Shown: piece after piece, positions 55,077 through 64,000 of the stretch | Layout: each line of letters opens with the position of its first letter | Position numbering within the stretch: position 1 is the first letter of the stretch | Assembly (NCBI GenBank): GCA_047602365.1 | Contig: JASGHM010000002.1 | Location: forward strand, 2,418,001-2,482,000 | Reading direction: 5' to 3' | DNA length: 64,000 nucleotides | Source of the DNA: Piscinibacter sp047602365 | Lineage (GTDB): Bacteria > Pseudomonadota > Gammaproteobacteria > Burkholderiales > Burkholderiaceae_C | The notes under the pieces: generated by a model | The model's input: only the letters and a program-made list of their open reading frames with translations | The model's database searches: none | Told to the model about the DNA's origin: nothing | Program-made: the position numbers and the translations under genes

Positions 55077-56241
55077 TCAGCGAAGACGATCGGCCAGCGC
55101 GGACAGGTCGTCGAGACGGTTGAGTCGGTGGAAGGCGTCGACCAGACCCGGCAGCTCGCGAACGGCGCCGATCGCTTGCGAGGCCGGCGGGCGCTCCGAC
55201 GGGTGGAACCAGGTGATGCGCGCGCCGCGGCCGCGCACCCGTTGCAGTTGCTCGGCCAGGCACTCGGGCGCATCGGCGTCGAAGCCGTCGGACAGGATCC
55301 ACACACGCGCGCTGCGCGTCAGCTGCGCACGCGCGTGCACGGCGTGGAAGTCGGCCACGCTGGTGGCGATTCGCGTGCCGCCGCCGAAGCCGGCGGTCAC
55401 CGCGTTGACTTTTTCCTGCACCGCCGCCGAGTCGCTCTTCAAGAGCGGCGTGACCTCGGCGAGCCGGGTATGGAAGACGAACACACGCGCACCCATCGCC
55501 GTCACGAAGGCGCGTGCGATGCGCAGGAACAGCTGCGCATGGGTCTCCATCGAGCGGCTGACGTCGACCAGCATGAACAGCTTCGGCCGCTTGCGCCGCG
55601 GCGCGCGCCAGGCTGGTTGCAGCGGCAGGCCGCCGGTGCGCAGGCTGGCGCGCAGCGTGCGGCGAACGTCGAGGCGGCGGCCACGCGGGTCGTCGTGCCA
55701 GCGCCGCGTCAGCCGCCGGCGCAGCCGCTGCGCGATGCGCTCGGCCAGGCGTTCGAGCAGGGCCAGGTCCTGCGGCAGCCACATCGACAGCTCACGCTCG
55801 TGCAGCGCCTCGGTGCGGCTGGCGCCGCCCTGGGCGCGCGGCGTGCCGATGTCCTCTCCCTCGCCCACCGGCGGCTGCAGCGCCGTGTCGGCCAGGACTC
55901 GGCCGCGGCGCGCCGCTGCCCAGGCTGTCGTGCAGGCTCTGCACGATCTGCTGCAGGTTGCGGCTCGGCCGCGTCCGGCCCGAGACCCGCGTCGAGCCTT
56001 TCGTGCGCTGCGGATGCCAGTAGCGCGCGAACAGATCCGGCCAGCGCCGCCAGTCGCGCGCGTCGTGGCAGGCGATCGCGCGCCAGGCCGGGTCGAGCAG
56101 CGCGCAGCGTTCCACCGGCACATGCAGCGCTGCCTGCACCATCGCCTGCTGCTCCGCGATGCCCACCGTCAGCCCATGCTCGCGCAGCAGCGCGGCGAAG
56201 CCGGCGATGCTCTCCAGCGGGCGCGCGCGTTCGGGGTTCAT
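55077..56241 (-). CDS. coxE: CoxE family VWA-domain protein, frameshifted
   Basis: The N-terminal half (MNPERARPLESIAGFAALLREHGL... DLFARYWHPQRTKGSTRVSGRTRPSRNLQQIVQSLHDSLG) is typical of CoxE. The frame then changes around 55890-55930. The other frame carries TPRAQGGASRTEAL, WLPQDLALLERLAERIAQRL and the VWA domain with its metal-ion site: MLVDVSRSMETH, FVFHTRL, GGGTRI, WILSDGFDAD. The total length is 3n+1, so one extra base explains it; removing it gives 387 residues. CoxE works with the CoxD ATPase to mature the copper-molybdenum centre. The start overlaps the coxD stop by 4 bases. Confidence 0.83.
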
Positions 56242-57143
56242 GTCGCTGGCGCCGACTTCTCGGCCACGCCGACGCTGCGCCGGCCTTCGATCAGCTGGCG
56301 CACGCGCACGCCGTCGACCTGGAAGCGGTCTTCGCGCGTCTTCAGCAGGCAGGCCAGCGTGCCCTGCAGCGCCGCCGGGTCGTCGGGCAGCGCCGGGAAG
56401 CCGAGGCGGTGCAGCGCACGCACCCAGTCCAGCGTCTCGGCGATGCCCGGTGTCTTGCCCAGGTCCTCGCGGCGCAGGCGCTGCACGAAGCCGACCGCCT
56501 GCTCGACCAGCGCGCCTTCCGCCTGCGGCAGCGTCGCGCGCACGATGGCGATCTCGCGTGCCGGCGTCGGGTAGTCCAGCCAGTGGTACAGGCAACGCCG
56601 GCGCAGCGCGTCGGACAGTTCACGCGTGCCGTTGCTGGTCAGCACCACCTGCGGCACATGCACCGCGCGGATGGTGCCGAGCTCGGGCACGGTGATCTGG
56701 TCCTCGGCCAGCACCTCGAGCAGGAAGGCCTCGAAGGCCTCGTCCGCGCGGTCGATCTCGTCGATCAGCAGCACGCAGGGCGCATCGCTGGCGATGGCCT
56801 GCAGCAGCGGCCGCTCGAGCAGGTACTCGCGCGCGAACAGGTCGGCCTCGCGCAGCGTCTCGCGGCCGGTCTCATGGAGCCGGATGGCAAGCAGCTGGCG
56901 GCCGTAGTTCCATTCGTAAGCGGCCTGGGCGAGATCCAGCCCCTCGTGGCACTGCAGGCGCACGAGCCGACGGCCCTGAGCCTTCGCCAGCGCGCTGGCC
57001 AGCGCCGTCTTGCCGACGCCGGCGTCGCCTTCCACCAGCAGCGGGCGCTGCAGTTCGCCGGCCAGCCACAGCGTGGTCGCCAGGCCGTCGTCGGCGACAT
57101 ACCCGGCGCGAAACAGCGCCTCGCGCAATGCGGGCTCGTCCAT
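56238..57143 (-). CDS. coxD: MoxR-type AAA+ ATPase CoxD
   Basis: A 301-residue AAA+ ATPase. Walker A is VEGDAGVGKTAL, Walker B is CVLLIDEIDRAD, and sensor 1 is VVLTSNGTRELSDALRRRC. The family is MoxR, and next to coxE and coxL it is CoxD, which in Oligotropha is needed to build the [CuSMoO2] centre of CO dehydrogenase. It lies 7 bases after coxG and overlaps coxE by 4 bases. Confidence 0.92.
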   Translation of the reverse strand: MDEPALREALFRAGYVADDGLATTLWLAGELQRPLLVEGDAGVGKTALASALAKAQGRRLVRLQCHEGLDLAQAAYEWNYGRQLLAIRLHETGRETLREADLFAREYLLERPLLQAIASDAPCVLLIDEIDRADEAFEAFLLEVLAEDQITVPELGTIRAVHVPQVVLTSNGTRELSDALRRRCLYHWLDYPTPAREIAIVRATLPQAEGALVEQAVGFVQRLRREDLGKTPGIAETLDWVRALHRLGFPALPDDPAALQGTLACLLKTREDRFQVDGVRVRQLIEGRRSVGVAEKSAPAT

Positions 57144-57150
57144 GGTGGCC

Positions 57151-57749
57151 TCAGGCGCGCTTGCCGAACAGGCCTGCGAGCCAGCCCTTGATCAGGCCCC
57201 AGAGGATGGCCAGCGCGTTGATCTCGTTCTTGCGTGGCGCGGCCGGTGCGGCAGCCGCCGTCGCGGCGGCGGCCGGTGCACCCTCGGGGGCCGGCAGCGC
57301 GGCGGCCGCGGCGCGGAAGTTGTCGGCGAACTGCGCCAGCAGCATGTCCGACACCTGCACCATCATGCGGCCGCCGAACTGCGCGAACTTGCCGTTGACG
57401 ATCACCGCGGCGTTGCCGACCAGCACCGAACTCGTCGGCGTCTCGCCCGCTTCGACGGTGGCCGTGAGGTCCATCGAGGCGGTGGAGCCGCCACGCTCCG
57501 AGCCCTTGCCGAGCAGTTGCAGCGTGCGTGTCGCCTCGTCCAGCGCCTTGACCTCGATGTCGCCGCCGAAGGCCGCGTTGGCCGGCCCGACCTTGACCTT
57601 CACCGAGCCCTTGTAGTGCGTGGCGTCGATCTGCTCGGTGATCTCGGCACCGGGCATGCAGCCGGCGGTGGTCTTCACGTCGCGCAGCACCTGCCAGGCG
57701 CGTACCGCATCCACGTCGAGCGGGTAACGCTTCTCCAGCTTGACTTCCA

Positions 57750-57750
<1 letters not shown>
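57151..57750 (-). CDS. coxG: CoxG family SRPBCC protein with C-terminal membrane anchor
   Basis: A 199-residue protein. Residues 1-145 are a CoxG-type SRPBCC domain (VLRDVKTTAGCMPGAE, HYKGSVKVKVGPANAAFGGDIEV, GNAAVIVNGKFAQFGGRMMVQVSDMLLAQF). An alanine-rich linker leads to a C-terminal hydrophobic helix, INALAILWGLIKGWLAGLFGKR, a likely membrane anchor. In Oligotropha CoxG recruits CO dehydrogenase to the membrane. The ATG overlaps the coxL stop by one base (TAATG). Here coxG sits between coxL and coxD, not after coxF. Confidence 0.9.
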
Positions 57751-60164
<2,414 letters not shown>

Positions 60165-60168
60165 TGGA

Positions 60169-60203
60169 CCCCCTTGGCGCTACGCGCCGTCCCCCCGAGG
60201 GGG
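60169..60203. repeat. REP-like GC-rich stem-loop element between coxS and coxL
   Basis: On the plus strand CCCCC at 60169-60173 precedes GGCGC-TAC-GCGCC (60176-60188) and then CCCCC-GA-GGGGG (60192-60203). The 67-base gap between coxS and coxL consists mostly of this element. It ends 4 bases before the coxL ATG and overlaps its ribosome binding site, so it may tune the amount of large subunit. Confidence 0.6.
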
Positions 60204-60231
60204 AATTCGCACTTGAAGCGGTTCAGCGTGC

Positions 60232-60723
60232 TCATGCCGCCTCCTTGGCCGTGGCCTGCAGCTTCGCCGCCGCGTACATCACCGCCTTGACGATGTTCTG
60301 GTAGCCCGTACAGCGGCACAGGTTGCCGCTCATGCCGGTGCGCACCTGCTCCTCGGTCGGGTTCGGGTTCTCCTGCAGGAAGCGGTAGGCGCGCATCAGC
60401 ATGCCCGGGGTGCAGAAGCCGCATTGCAGGCCATGCTGGGTGTAGAAGCCTTCCTGCACGGCGTGCAGCACGCCGCCCTTGGCGAGGCCCTCGACGGTCA
60501 GCACCTCCGAACCCTCGCACTGCACCGCCAGGTGGGTGCAGCTCTTGACCGAGCGGCCGTCGAGGTCGACGGTGCAGGCGCCGCAGTGGCTGGTCTCGCA
60601 GCCGATGTGCGCGCCGGTGAGCTGGCATTCCTCGCGCAGGAAGTGCACCAGCAGCTGGCGTGCCTCGACGGCTTTCTCCACCGTCTTGCCGTTCACCTTG
60701 ACGGTGACGAGTGTCTTGCCCAT
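60232..60723 (-). CDS. coxS: Aerobic carbon monoxide dehydrogenase small iron-sulfur subunit
   Basis: A 163-residue subunit with two [2Fe-2S] clusters. The plant-ferredoxin-type cluster uses GCETSHCGACTVD plus a downstream cysteine in KSCTHL. The second cluster uses QCGFCTPGM and NLCRCTGYQNIV. It carries electrons from the molybdenum site in CoxL to FAD in CoxM. It starts 23 bases after coxM. The length is normal (about 160-166). Confidence 0.95.
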   Translation of the reverse strand: MGKTLVTVKVNGKTVEKAVEARQLLVHFLREECQLTGAHIGCETSHCGACTVDLDGRSVKSCTHLAVQCEGSEVLTVEGLAKGGVLHAVQEGFYTQHGLQCGFCTPGMLMRAYRFLQENPNPTEEQVRTGMSGNLCRCTGYQNIVKAVMYAAAKLQATAKEAA

Positions 60724-60746
60724 GGGTGATGTCTCCGTGTTCTGGT

Positions 60747-61607
60747 TCACTGGCAGCGGGCGGCGGCGCGTGCGATGGCGCGCTTCACCATCTGCCCCGC
60801 CATCGCGGTCTTGTAGTCGCGGTCGCCGCGCAGGTCTTCGGCGGGGTCGCAGATCGCCATCGCCTTGGCGGCAGCCGCGGCGATGGTCGCGTCGGACAGC
60901 GGCTGGCCGAGCAGCGCCGCCTCGGCGTCCGCGGCGCGCAGCGCCATCGGCGCGACGTTGGTCAGCGCGATGCGTGCATGGCTGACCTTGCCGCCGTCCA
61001 GTCGCAGCACCACCGCGGCAGCGGCAGTCGCCCAGTCGCCGGTCTTGCGCTTGAGCTTCTGGTAGGCGTAGCCGGTCTTGGCCGCGAAGGGGGTGATGCG
61101 GATCTCGGTGAGGATCTCGTCCTCGGCCATGTCCGTCATGTAGGTGCCCTGGAAGAAGTTCTCCGCCTTCACCTGGCGCCGGCCCTTGGCGCCCTCGAGC
61201 GTGAACGTGGCGTCCAGCGCGATGGCGATCGCCGGGTGGTCGTTGCCCGGGTCGCCGTGGGCGATGTCGCCCCCGATGGTGCCGCGGTTGCGCACCTGCG
61301 GGTCGGCGATCAGCTTCGCCGCTTCGGGCAGCAGCGGCAGCTTGGCCTGCAGCAGCGGCGAGGCGATCAGGTCGTTCTCCACCGTCATCGCGCCGATGAC
61401 GATCTGGCCGCCCTCCTCGCGGATGCCGCGCAGCGCATCGATGCGGTTCAGGTCGATCAGGTGGGCCGGCTGCGCGAAGCGCAGCTTCATCATCGGCAGC
61501 AGGCTGTGGCCGCCGGCCAGCAGCTTGGCGTCGGGCAGGCTGCCGAGCAGCCGGATCGCGTCGGCAACGCTGCGCGGCGCGTGGTAGTCGAATCCGGGTG
61601 GGATCAT
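60747..61607 (-). CDS. coxM: Aerobic carbon monoxide dehydrogenase FAD-binding medium subunit
   Basis: A 286-residue FAD subunit. LAGGHSLLPMMKLRFAQP and TIGGDIAHGDPGNDHPA are the two conserved FAD-binding loops of the family. MIPPGFDYHAPRS is the usual N-terminus, and AGGAGA lies upstream of ATG 61607, so the longer frame to 61745, which would run through the regulatory repeats, is rejected. It is the first structural gene of the operon and is preceded by the direct repeats at 61699-61770. Confidence 0.95.
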   Translation of the reverse strand: MIPPGFDYHAPRSVADAIRLLGSLPDAKLLAGGHSLLPMMKLRFAQPAHLIDLNRIDALRGIREEGGQIVIGAMTVENDLIASPLLQAKLPLLPEAAKLIADPQVRNRGTIGGDIAHGDPGNDHPAIAIALDATFTLEGAKGRRQVKAENFFQGTYMTDMAEDEILTEIRITPFAAKTGYAYQKLKRKTGDWATAAAAVVLRLDGGKVSHARIALTNVAPMALRAADAEAALLGQPLSDATIAAAAAKAMAICDPAEDLRGDRDYKTAMAGQMVKRAIARAAARCQ

Positions 61608-61698
61608 CGTGTCGGTCTCCTGTGCGTGGTGCGCCGGTCGATGGCGCCGGCTTGACGGCCGCCAAGTTAAGGCCGCCGCCGCCAGCCCGCGGCACGCC

Positions 61699-61770
61699 CG
61701 CACGAAGCCGCGCCGCGCGCGCACGAAATGCAGCGCGCGACGCACGAACCGCGGTCGCGTCAGAGACGAA
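61699..61770 (-). promoter_or_regulatory. Candidate RcoM operator: three perfect TTCGTGCG repeats with 21-bp period plus a fourth copy
   Basis: Read on the coxM coding strand, TTCGTGCG occurs at 61741-61748, 61720-61727 and 61699-61706, exactly 21 bases apart (two helical turns). A fourth, TTCGTCTC, lies at 61763-61770, 22 bases further upstream. LytTR-type regulators bind direct repeats two turns apart, and the RcoM site upstream of coxM in Burkholderia xenovorans has been described, as I recall, as three TTnnnG repeats in a region of about 60 bases. The copies here fit TTnnnG. The last repeat ends about 90 bases before the coxM ATG, in a position suited to activation. Confidence 0.75.
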
Positions 61771-61771
61771 T

Positions 61772-61783
61772 CGGGTTAACCCG
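61772..61783. promoter_or_regulatory. 12-bp perfect palindrome next to the RcoM repeats
   Basis: CGGGTTAACCCG lies one base beyond the fourth repeat and 29 bases after the rcoM stop codon. It could be a second regulator site or part of an rcoM terminator. Only the symmetry supports it. Confidence 0.3.
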
Positions 61784-61812
61784 GAGGCCGGTTGCGGCCG
61801 CCGGAACGGCGC

Positions 61813-62562
61813 TCAGCGCGCGCCGTCGGCCTCGGCGATGCCCAGGCGGGCCAGCAGCGTCGGCACGCTGGTGCGCGCCACCGGCAGCGCGCTGCTTTCG
61901 CCGCGCAGGCGCAGGCTGACCTTGCCTTCGTCGCGCACGATCTGCTCGGCGAACTCGAGGTTGGCGAGGTAGCTGCGGTGGATGCGCAGGAAGGCCGCGC
62001 CGTCCAGCCGCTCGGCCAGGTCGGAGATGTTCAGGTTGCAGAAGCTCGAGCCCCGCGCGGTGCTGACCCAGGTGTAGTGGCCCTCGGCGCGGATGTAGCT
62101 GACTTCGTCGGCGTCGACCAGCACGATGCGGTTCTGCGAGACGGTCGGGATCTTCTGCAACTGGCGCTTGGCCTGCGGCTTGGCCGCGGCCGGTTCGTCG
62201 CGGCTGACCACCTCGGTGATGTCGTAGAAGATCAGCGTGTAGCCGGCGGTGTCACCGCGCAGGTCGGACAGCTTGCTCACCTTGATCAGCAGCACCCGCT
62301 CGGGGATGTTGATGATCATCGTCATCGGCGGCGGGTTGCTGACCGGGCACTCGGCCTGGTCGATCAGGAACTTGACCTTGGGCTGCGAACGTTCCGGGTG
62401 GAAGGCCAGCACCATCTGCTCGAAGGGCTGCTTGTCCTCGACCGGTAGCGCCCGCCGCGCGAAGCTGTTCATCGCCACGACACGGAGGTCGCGGTCGAGC
62501 TGCACGACGCCGACGTCGAAGCGTTCGAGCAGGTACAGCGGGCTGGCGGAACGTGGGTCCAC
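61813..62562 (-). CDS. rcoM: RcoM-like CO-sensing heme-PAS / LytTR transcriptional regulator
   Basis: A 249-residue single-component regulator. Residues 10-125 are a PAS domain (YLLERFDVGVVQLDRDLRVVAMN ... LIFYDITEVVS). With a start at 62562, candidate heme ligands are His55 (AFHPERSQPKVKF), Cys72 (QAECPV) and Met82 (PPMTMIINI). The ten-residue spacing of the Cys and Met equals Cys94/Met104 of Burkholderia RcoM. Residues 145-245 are a LytTR DNA-binding domain (RIVLVDADEVSYIRAEGHYTWV, LRIHRSYLANLEF). GTG 62562 is chosen because GGGAGA lies four bases upstream; GTG 62598 would add 12 residues. It lies directly upstream of coxM and its repeats. Confidence 0.9.
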   Translation of the reverse strand: MDPRSASPLYLLERFDVGVVQLDRDLRVVAMNSFARRALPVEDKQPFEQMVLAFHPERSQPKVKFLIDQAECPVSNPPPMTMIINIPERVLLIKVSKLSDLRGDTAGYTLIFYDITEVVSRDEPAAAKPQAKRQLQKIPTVSQNRIVLVDADEVSYIRAEGHYTWVSTARGSSFCNLNISDLAERLDGAAFLRIHRSYLANLEFAEQIVRDEGKVSLRLRGESSALPVARTSVPTLLARLGIAEADGAR

Positions 62563-62608
62563 GGGCTCTCCCGGCGGGCAGAGCCGTGATTCAACCACCG
62601 TTCGCGCT

Positions 62609-63343
62609 TCAGTGCTGCAGGATCTTCGAGAGGAACTCCTTGGCGCGCGGCGAGCGCGACTCGGGCTTGCCGAAGAAGTCTTCCTTCTTGCAGTCCTCGA
62701 CGATCTTGCCGGCGTCCATGAAGATCACGCGGTGGCTGACCTTCTTCGCGAAGCCCATCTCGTGGGTCACGCACATCATGGTCATGCCCTCGTTGGCGAG
62801 CTGCACCATCACGTCGAGCACCTCGCCGACCATCTCGGGGTCGAGCGCCGAGGTCGGCTCGTCGAACAGCATCACGATCGGGTCCATGCTCAGCGCACGG
62901 GCGATCGCCACACGCTGCTGCTGGCCGCCGGAGAGCTGGCCGGGGAACTTGTCCTTGTGCGCCGACAGGCCGACACGGTCGAGCATCTTCAGGCCGCGCG
63001 TCTTGGCCTCGTCGACCGAGCGGCCGAGCACCTTGATCTGCGCGATCGTCAGGTTCTCGGTCACCGACAGGTGCGGGAACAGCTCGAAGTGCTGGAACAC
63101 CATGCCGACGCGGCTGCGCAGCTTGGGCAGGTTGGTCTTCGGGTCGCTGATGCTGACGCCGTCGACGACGATGTCGCCCTTCTGGAACGGCTCCAGCGCA
63201 TTGACCGTCTTGATCAGCGTGGACTTGCCCGAGCCCGAAGGGCCGCAGACCACCACCACCTCGCCCTTCTGGATGCTGGTGGTGCAGTCGGTCAGCACCT
63301 GGAAGCTGCCGTACCACTTGCTCACGTTCTTGATGTCGATCAC
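62609..63343 (-). CDS. gltL: Glutamate/aspartate ABC transporter ATP-binding protein GltL
   Basis: A 244-residue ABC ATPase of the polar amino acid uptake family. Walker A CGPSGSGKST, Q-loop VFQHFELFPHLSV, signature LSGGQQQR, Walker B VMLFDEPTSALDPEMVGEVL and switch histidine THEMGFA are all present. GTG 63343 is the start, with TAGGAGG seven bases upstream. It is 11 bases after gltK. Assignment to glutamate/aspartate rests on overall resemblance. Confidence 0.92.
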   Translation of the reverse strand: MIDIKNVSKWYGSFQVLTDCTTSIQKGEVVVVCGPSGSGKSTLIKTVNALEPFQKGDIVVDGVSISDPKTNLPKLRSRVGMVFQHFELFPHLSVTENLTIAQIKVLGRSVDEAKTRGLKMLDRVGLSAHKDKFPGQLSGGQQQRVAIARALSMDPIVMLFDEPTSALDPEMVGEVLDVMVQLANEGMTMMCVTHEMGFAKKVSHRVIFMDAGKIVEDCKKEDFFGKPESRSPRAKEFLSKILQH

Positions 63344-63354
63344 GGCAATGCCTC

Positions 63355-64000
63355 CTAGCGAATGATCTGGATCTTCTGCTGCAGCCGGCGCACCAGCATC
63401 GACAGCGAGAAGCAGATGATGAAGTAGACGACCGCGGCGACCAGGTAGGTCTCGACCGGGCGGTTGAAGTTCTTGCCGGCCACCTCGAAGCCCTTCAGCA
63501 GGTCGTAGGCGCCGATGGCGTACACCAGCGAGGTGTCCTGGAACAGGATGATGGTCTGCGTCAGCAGCACCGGCAGCATGTTGCGGAAGGCCTGCGGCAG
63601 CACCACCAGCTTCATGCACTGCGCGTAGCTCATGCCGACCGCGTAGCCGGCATGGACCTGGCCCTTGGGCACGCTCTGGATGCCGGCGCGCATGATCTCC
63701 GAGTAGTAGGCGGCCTCGAACACCGTGAAGGTGATGATGGCCGACAGCTCGGCGCCCATCGGACGGCCGATCAGCAGCGGGATCAGCAGGAAGAACCACA
63801 GGATCACCATCACCAGCGGGATGGAGCGCAGCGTGTTGACGTAGGCCGCCGCCGGCAGCACCAGCCACTTCTTGCCCGACAGCCGCATCAGCGCCAGCAC
63901 CGTGCCGAGCGCGATGCCGCCGATCATCGCGATGATGGTCAGCTGGATCGAGAAGAAGAAGCCCTTGAGGACGAAGCCGGAGATGACGCCCCAGTTCAGG
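63355..64000 (-). CDS. gltK: Glutamate/aspartate ABC transporter permease GltK (5' end outside window)
   Basis: An amino acid ABC permease of the HisMQ type. The open frame continues to the window edge with NWGVISGFVLKGFFFSIQL upstream of the internal ATG at 63927, so the true start lies outside. The EAA loop that contacts the ATPase is visible: GYAVGMSYAQCMKLVVLPQAFRNMLPVLL. RSIPLVMVILWFFLLIPLL is a typical helix. It is followed by gltL. Confidence 0.9.
   Translation of the reverse strand, partial: LNWGVISGFVLKGFFFSIQLTIIAMIGGIALGTVLALMRLSGKKWLVLPAAAYVNTLRSIPLVMVILWFFLLIPLLIGRPMGAELSAIITFTVFEAAYYSEIMRAGIQSVPKGQVHAGYAVGMSYAQCMKLVVLPQAFRNMLPVLLTQTIILFQDTSLVYAIGAYDLLKGFEVAGKNFNRPVETYLVAAVVYFIICFSLSMLVRRLQQKIQIIR

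Noticed and set aside
61608..61745. Longer start for coxM at 61745
   Set aside because: The extra 46 residues are arginine/alanine-rich and come from the operator repeats; AGGAGA before ATG 61607 supports the shorter form.

Overview
The window is GC-rich, densely coded DNA from a betaproteobacterium, most likely of the order Burkholderiales. This rests on the complete dcw (division and cell wall) cluster with meso-diaminopimelate-type MurE, a pilG-pilH-pilI-pilJ-chpA twitching chemosensory operon beside rubredoxin and divergent thiD-hemL, an RcoM-type CO sensor beside a form I cox operon, and GC-rich REP-like repeats of a kind common in that order. No rRNA, tRNA, CRISPR array, prophage or insertion sequence was seen.

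Layout. 1-3341: end of a flavoprotein dehydrogenase gene coupled to a TIM-barrel isomerase-like gene, and a divergent LysR regulator with a 15-bp palindrome on its start codon. 3296-14520: type IV pilus chemosensory operon on the minus strand (rubredoxin, pilG, pilH, pilI, pilJ, a 2061-residue ChpA/PilL hybrid kinase, a diguanylate cyclase). 14684-16928: thiD and hemL. 16952-21505: two small exported/membrane genes, mpl, a phosphofructokinase, a YqiA-like esterase and two tiny look-alike membrane proteins. 21521-39829: dcw cluster, transcribed mraZ-rsmH-ftsL-ftsI-murE-murF-mraY-murD-ftsW-murG-murC-ddl-ftsQ-ftsA-ftsZ, then lpxC. Nearly every junction from mraZ to ftsQ overlaps by 1-11 bases, and the cluster starts at a promoter overlaid by four 10-bp-spaced MraZ boxes. 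40112-46086: three sensory proteins (an orphan PDC sensor, a GGDEF-EAL protein, an Aer-like receptor). 46207-52393: nnrU, alpha-carbonic anhydrase, an MFS exporter, RNase P RNA, a NYN nuclease, pyrC and a DUF4394 lipoprotein. 52368-62562: an aerobic carbon monoxide oxidation locus (rcoM, then coxM-S-L-G-D-E-F, a MocA-type cytidylyltransferase and an unknown polytopic membrane protein). 62609-64000: gltL and the end of gltK.

The cox locus is the most distinctive part. CoxL carries the form I loop AYRCSFR with its copper-binding cysteine, so true CO oxidation is expected. RcoM (heme-PAS plus LytTR) is encoded just upstream. The gap between rcoM and coxM holds three perfect TTCGTGCG direct repeats exactly 21 bp apart plus a fourth imperfect copy, which is a strong candidate RcoM operator.

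A second striking feature is a series of single-base frameshifts. Six genes (the flavoprotein, mpl, ddl, murD, mocA, coxE) each carry one extra base. In four of them the change is GCTG to GCTTG, read on one strand or the other. Two of the six, murD and ddl, should be essential, so sequence error is the simplest explanation, but the shared signature deserves checking. All starts were chosen by eye from family alignment memory, overlap and Shine-Dalgarno sequences; no searches were run.
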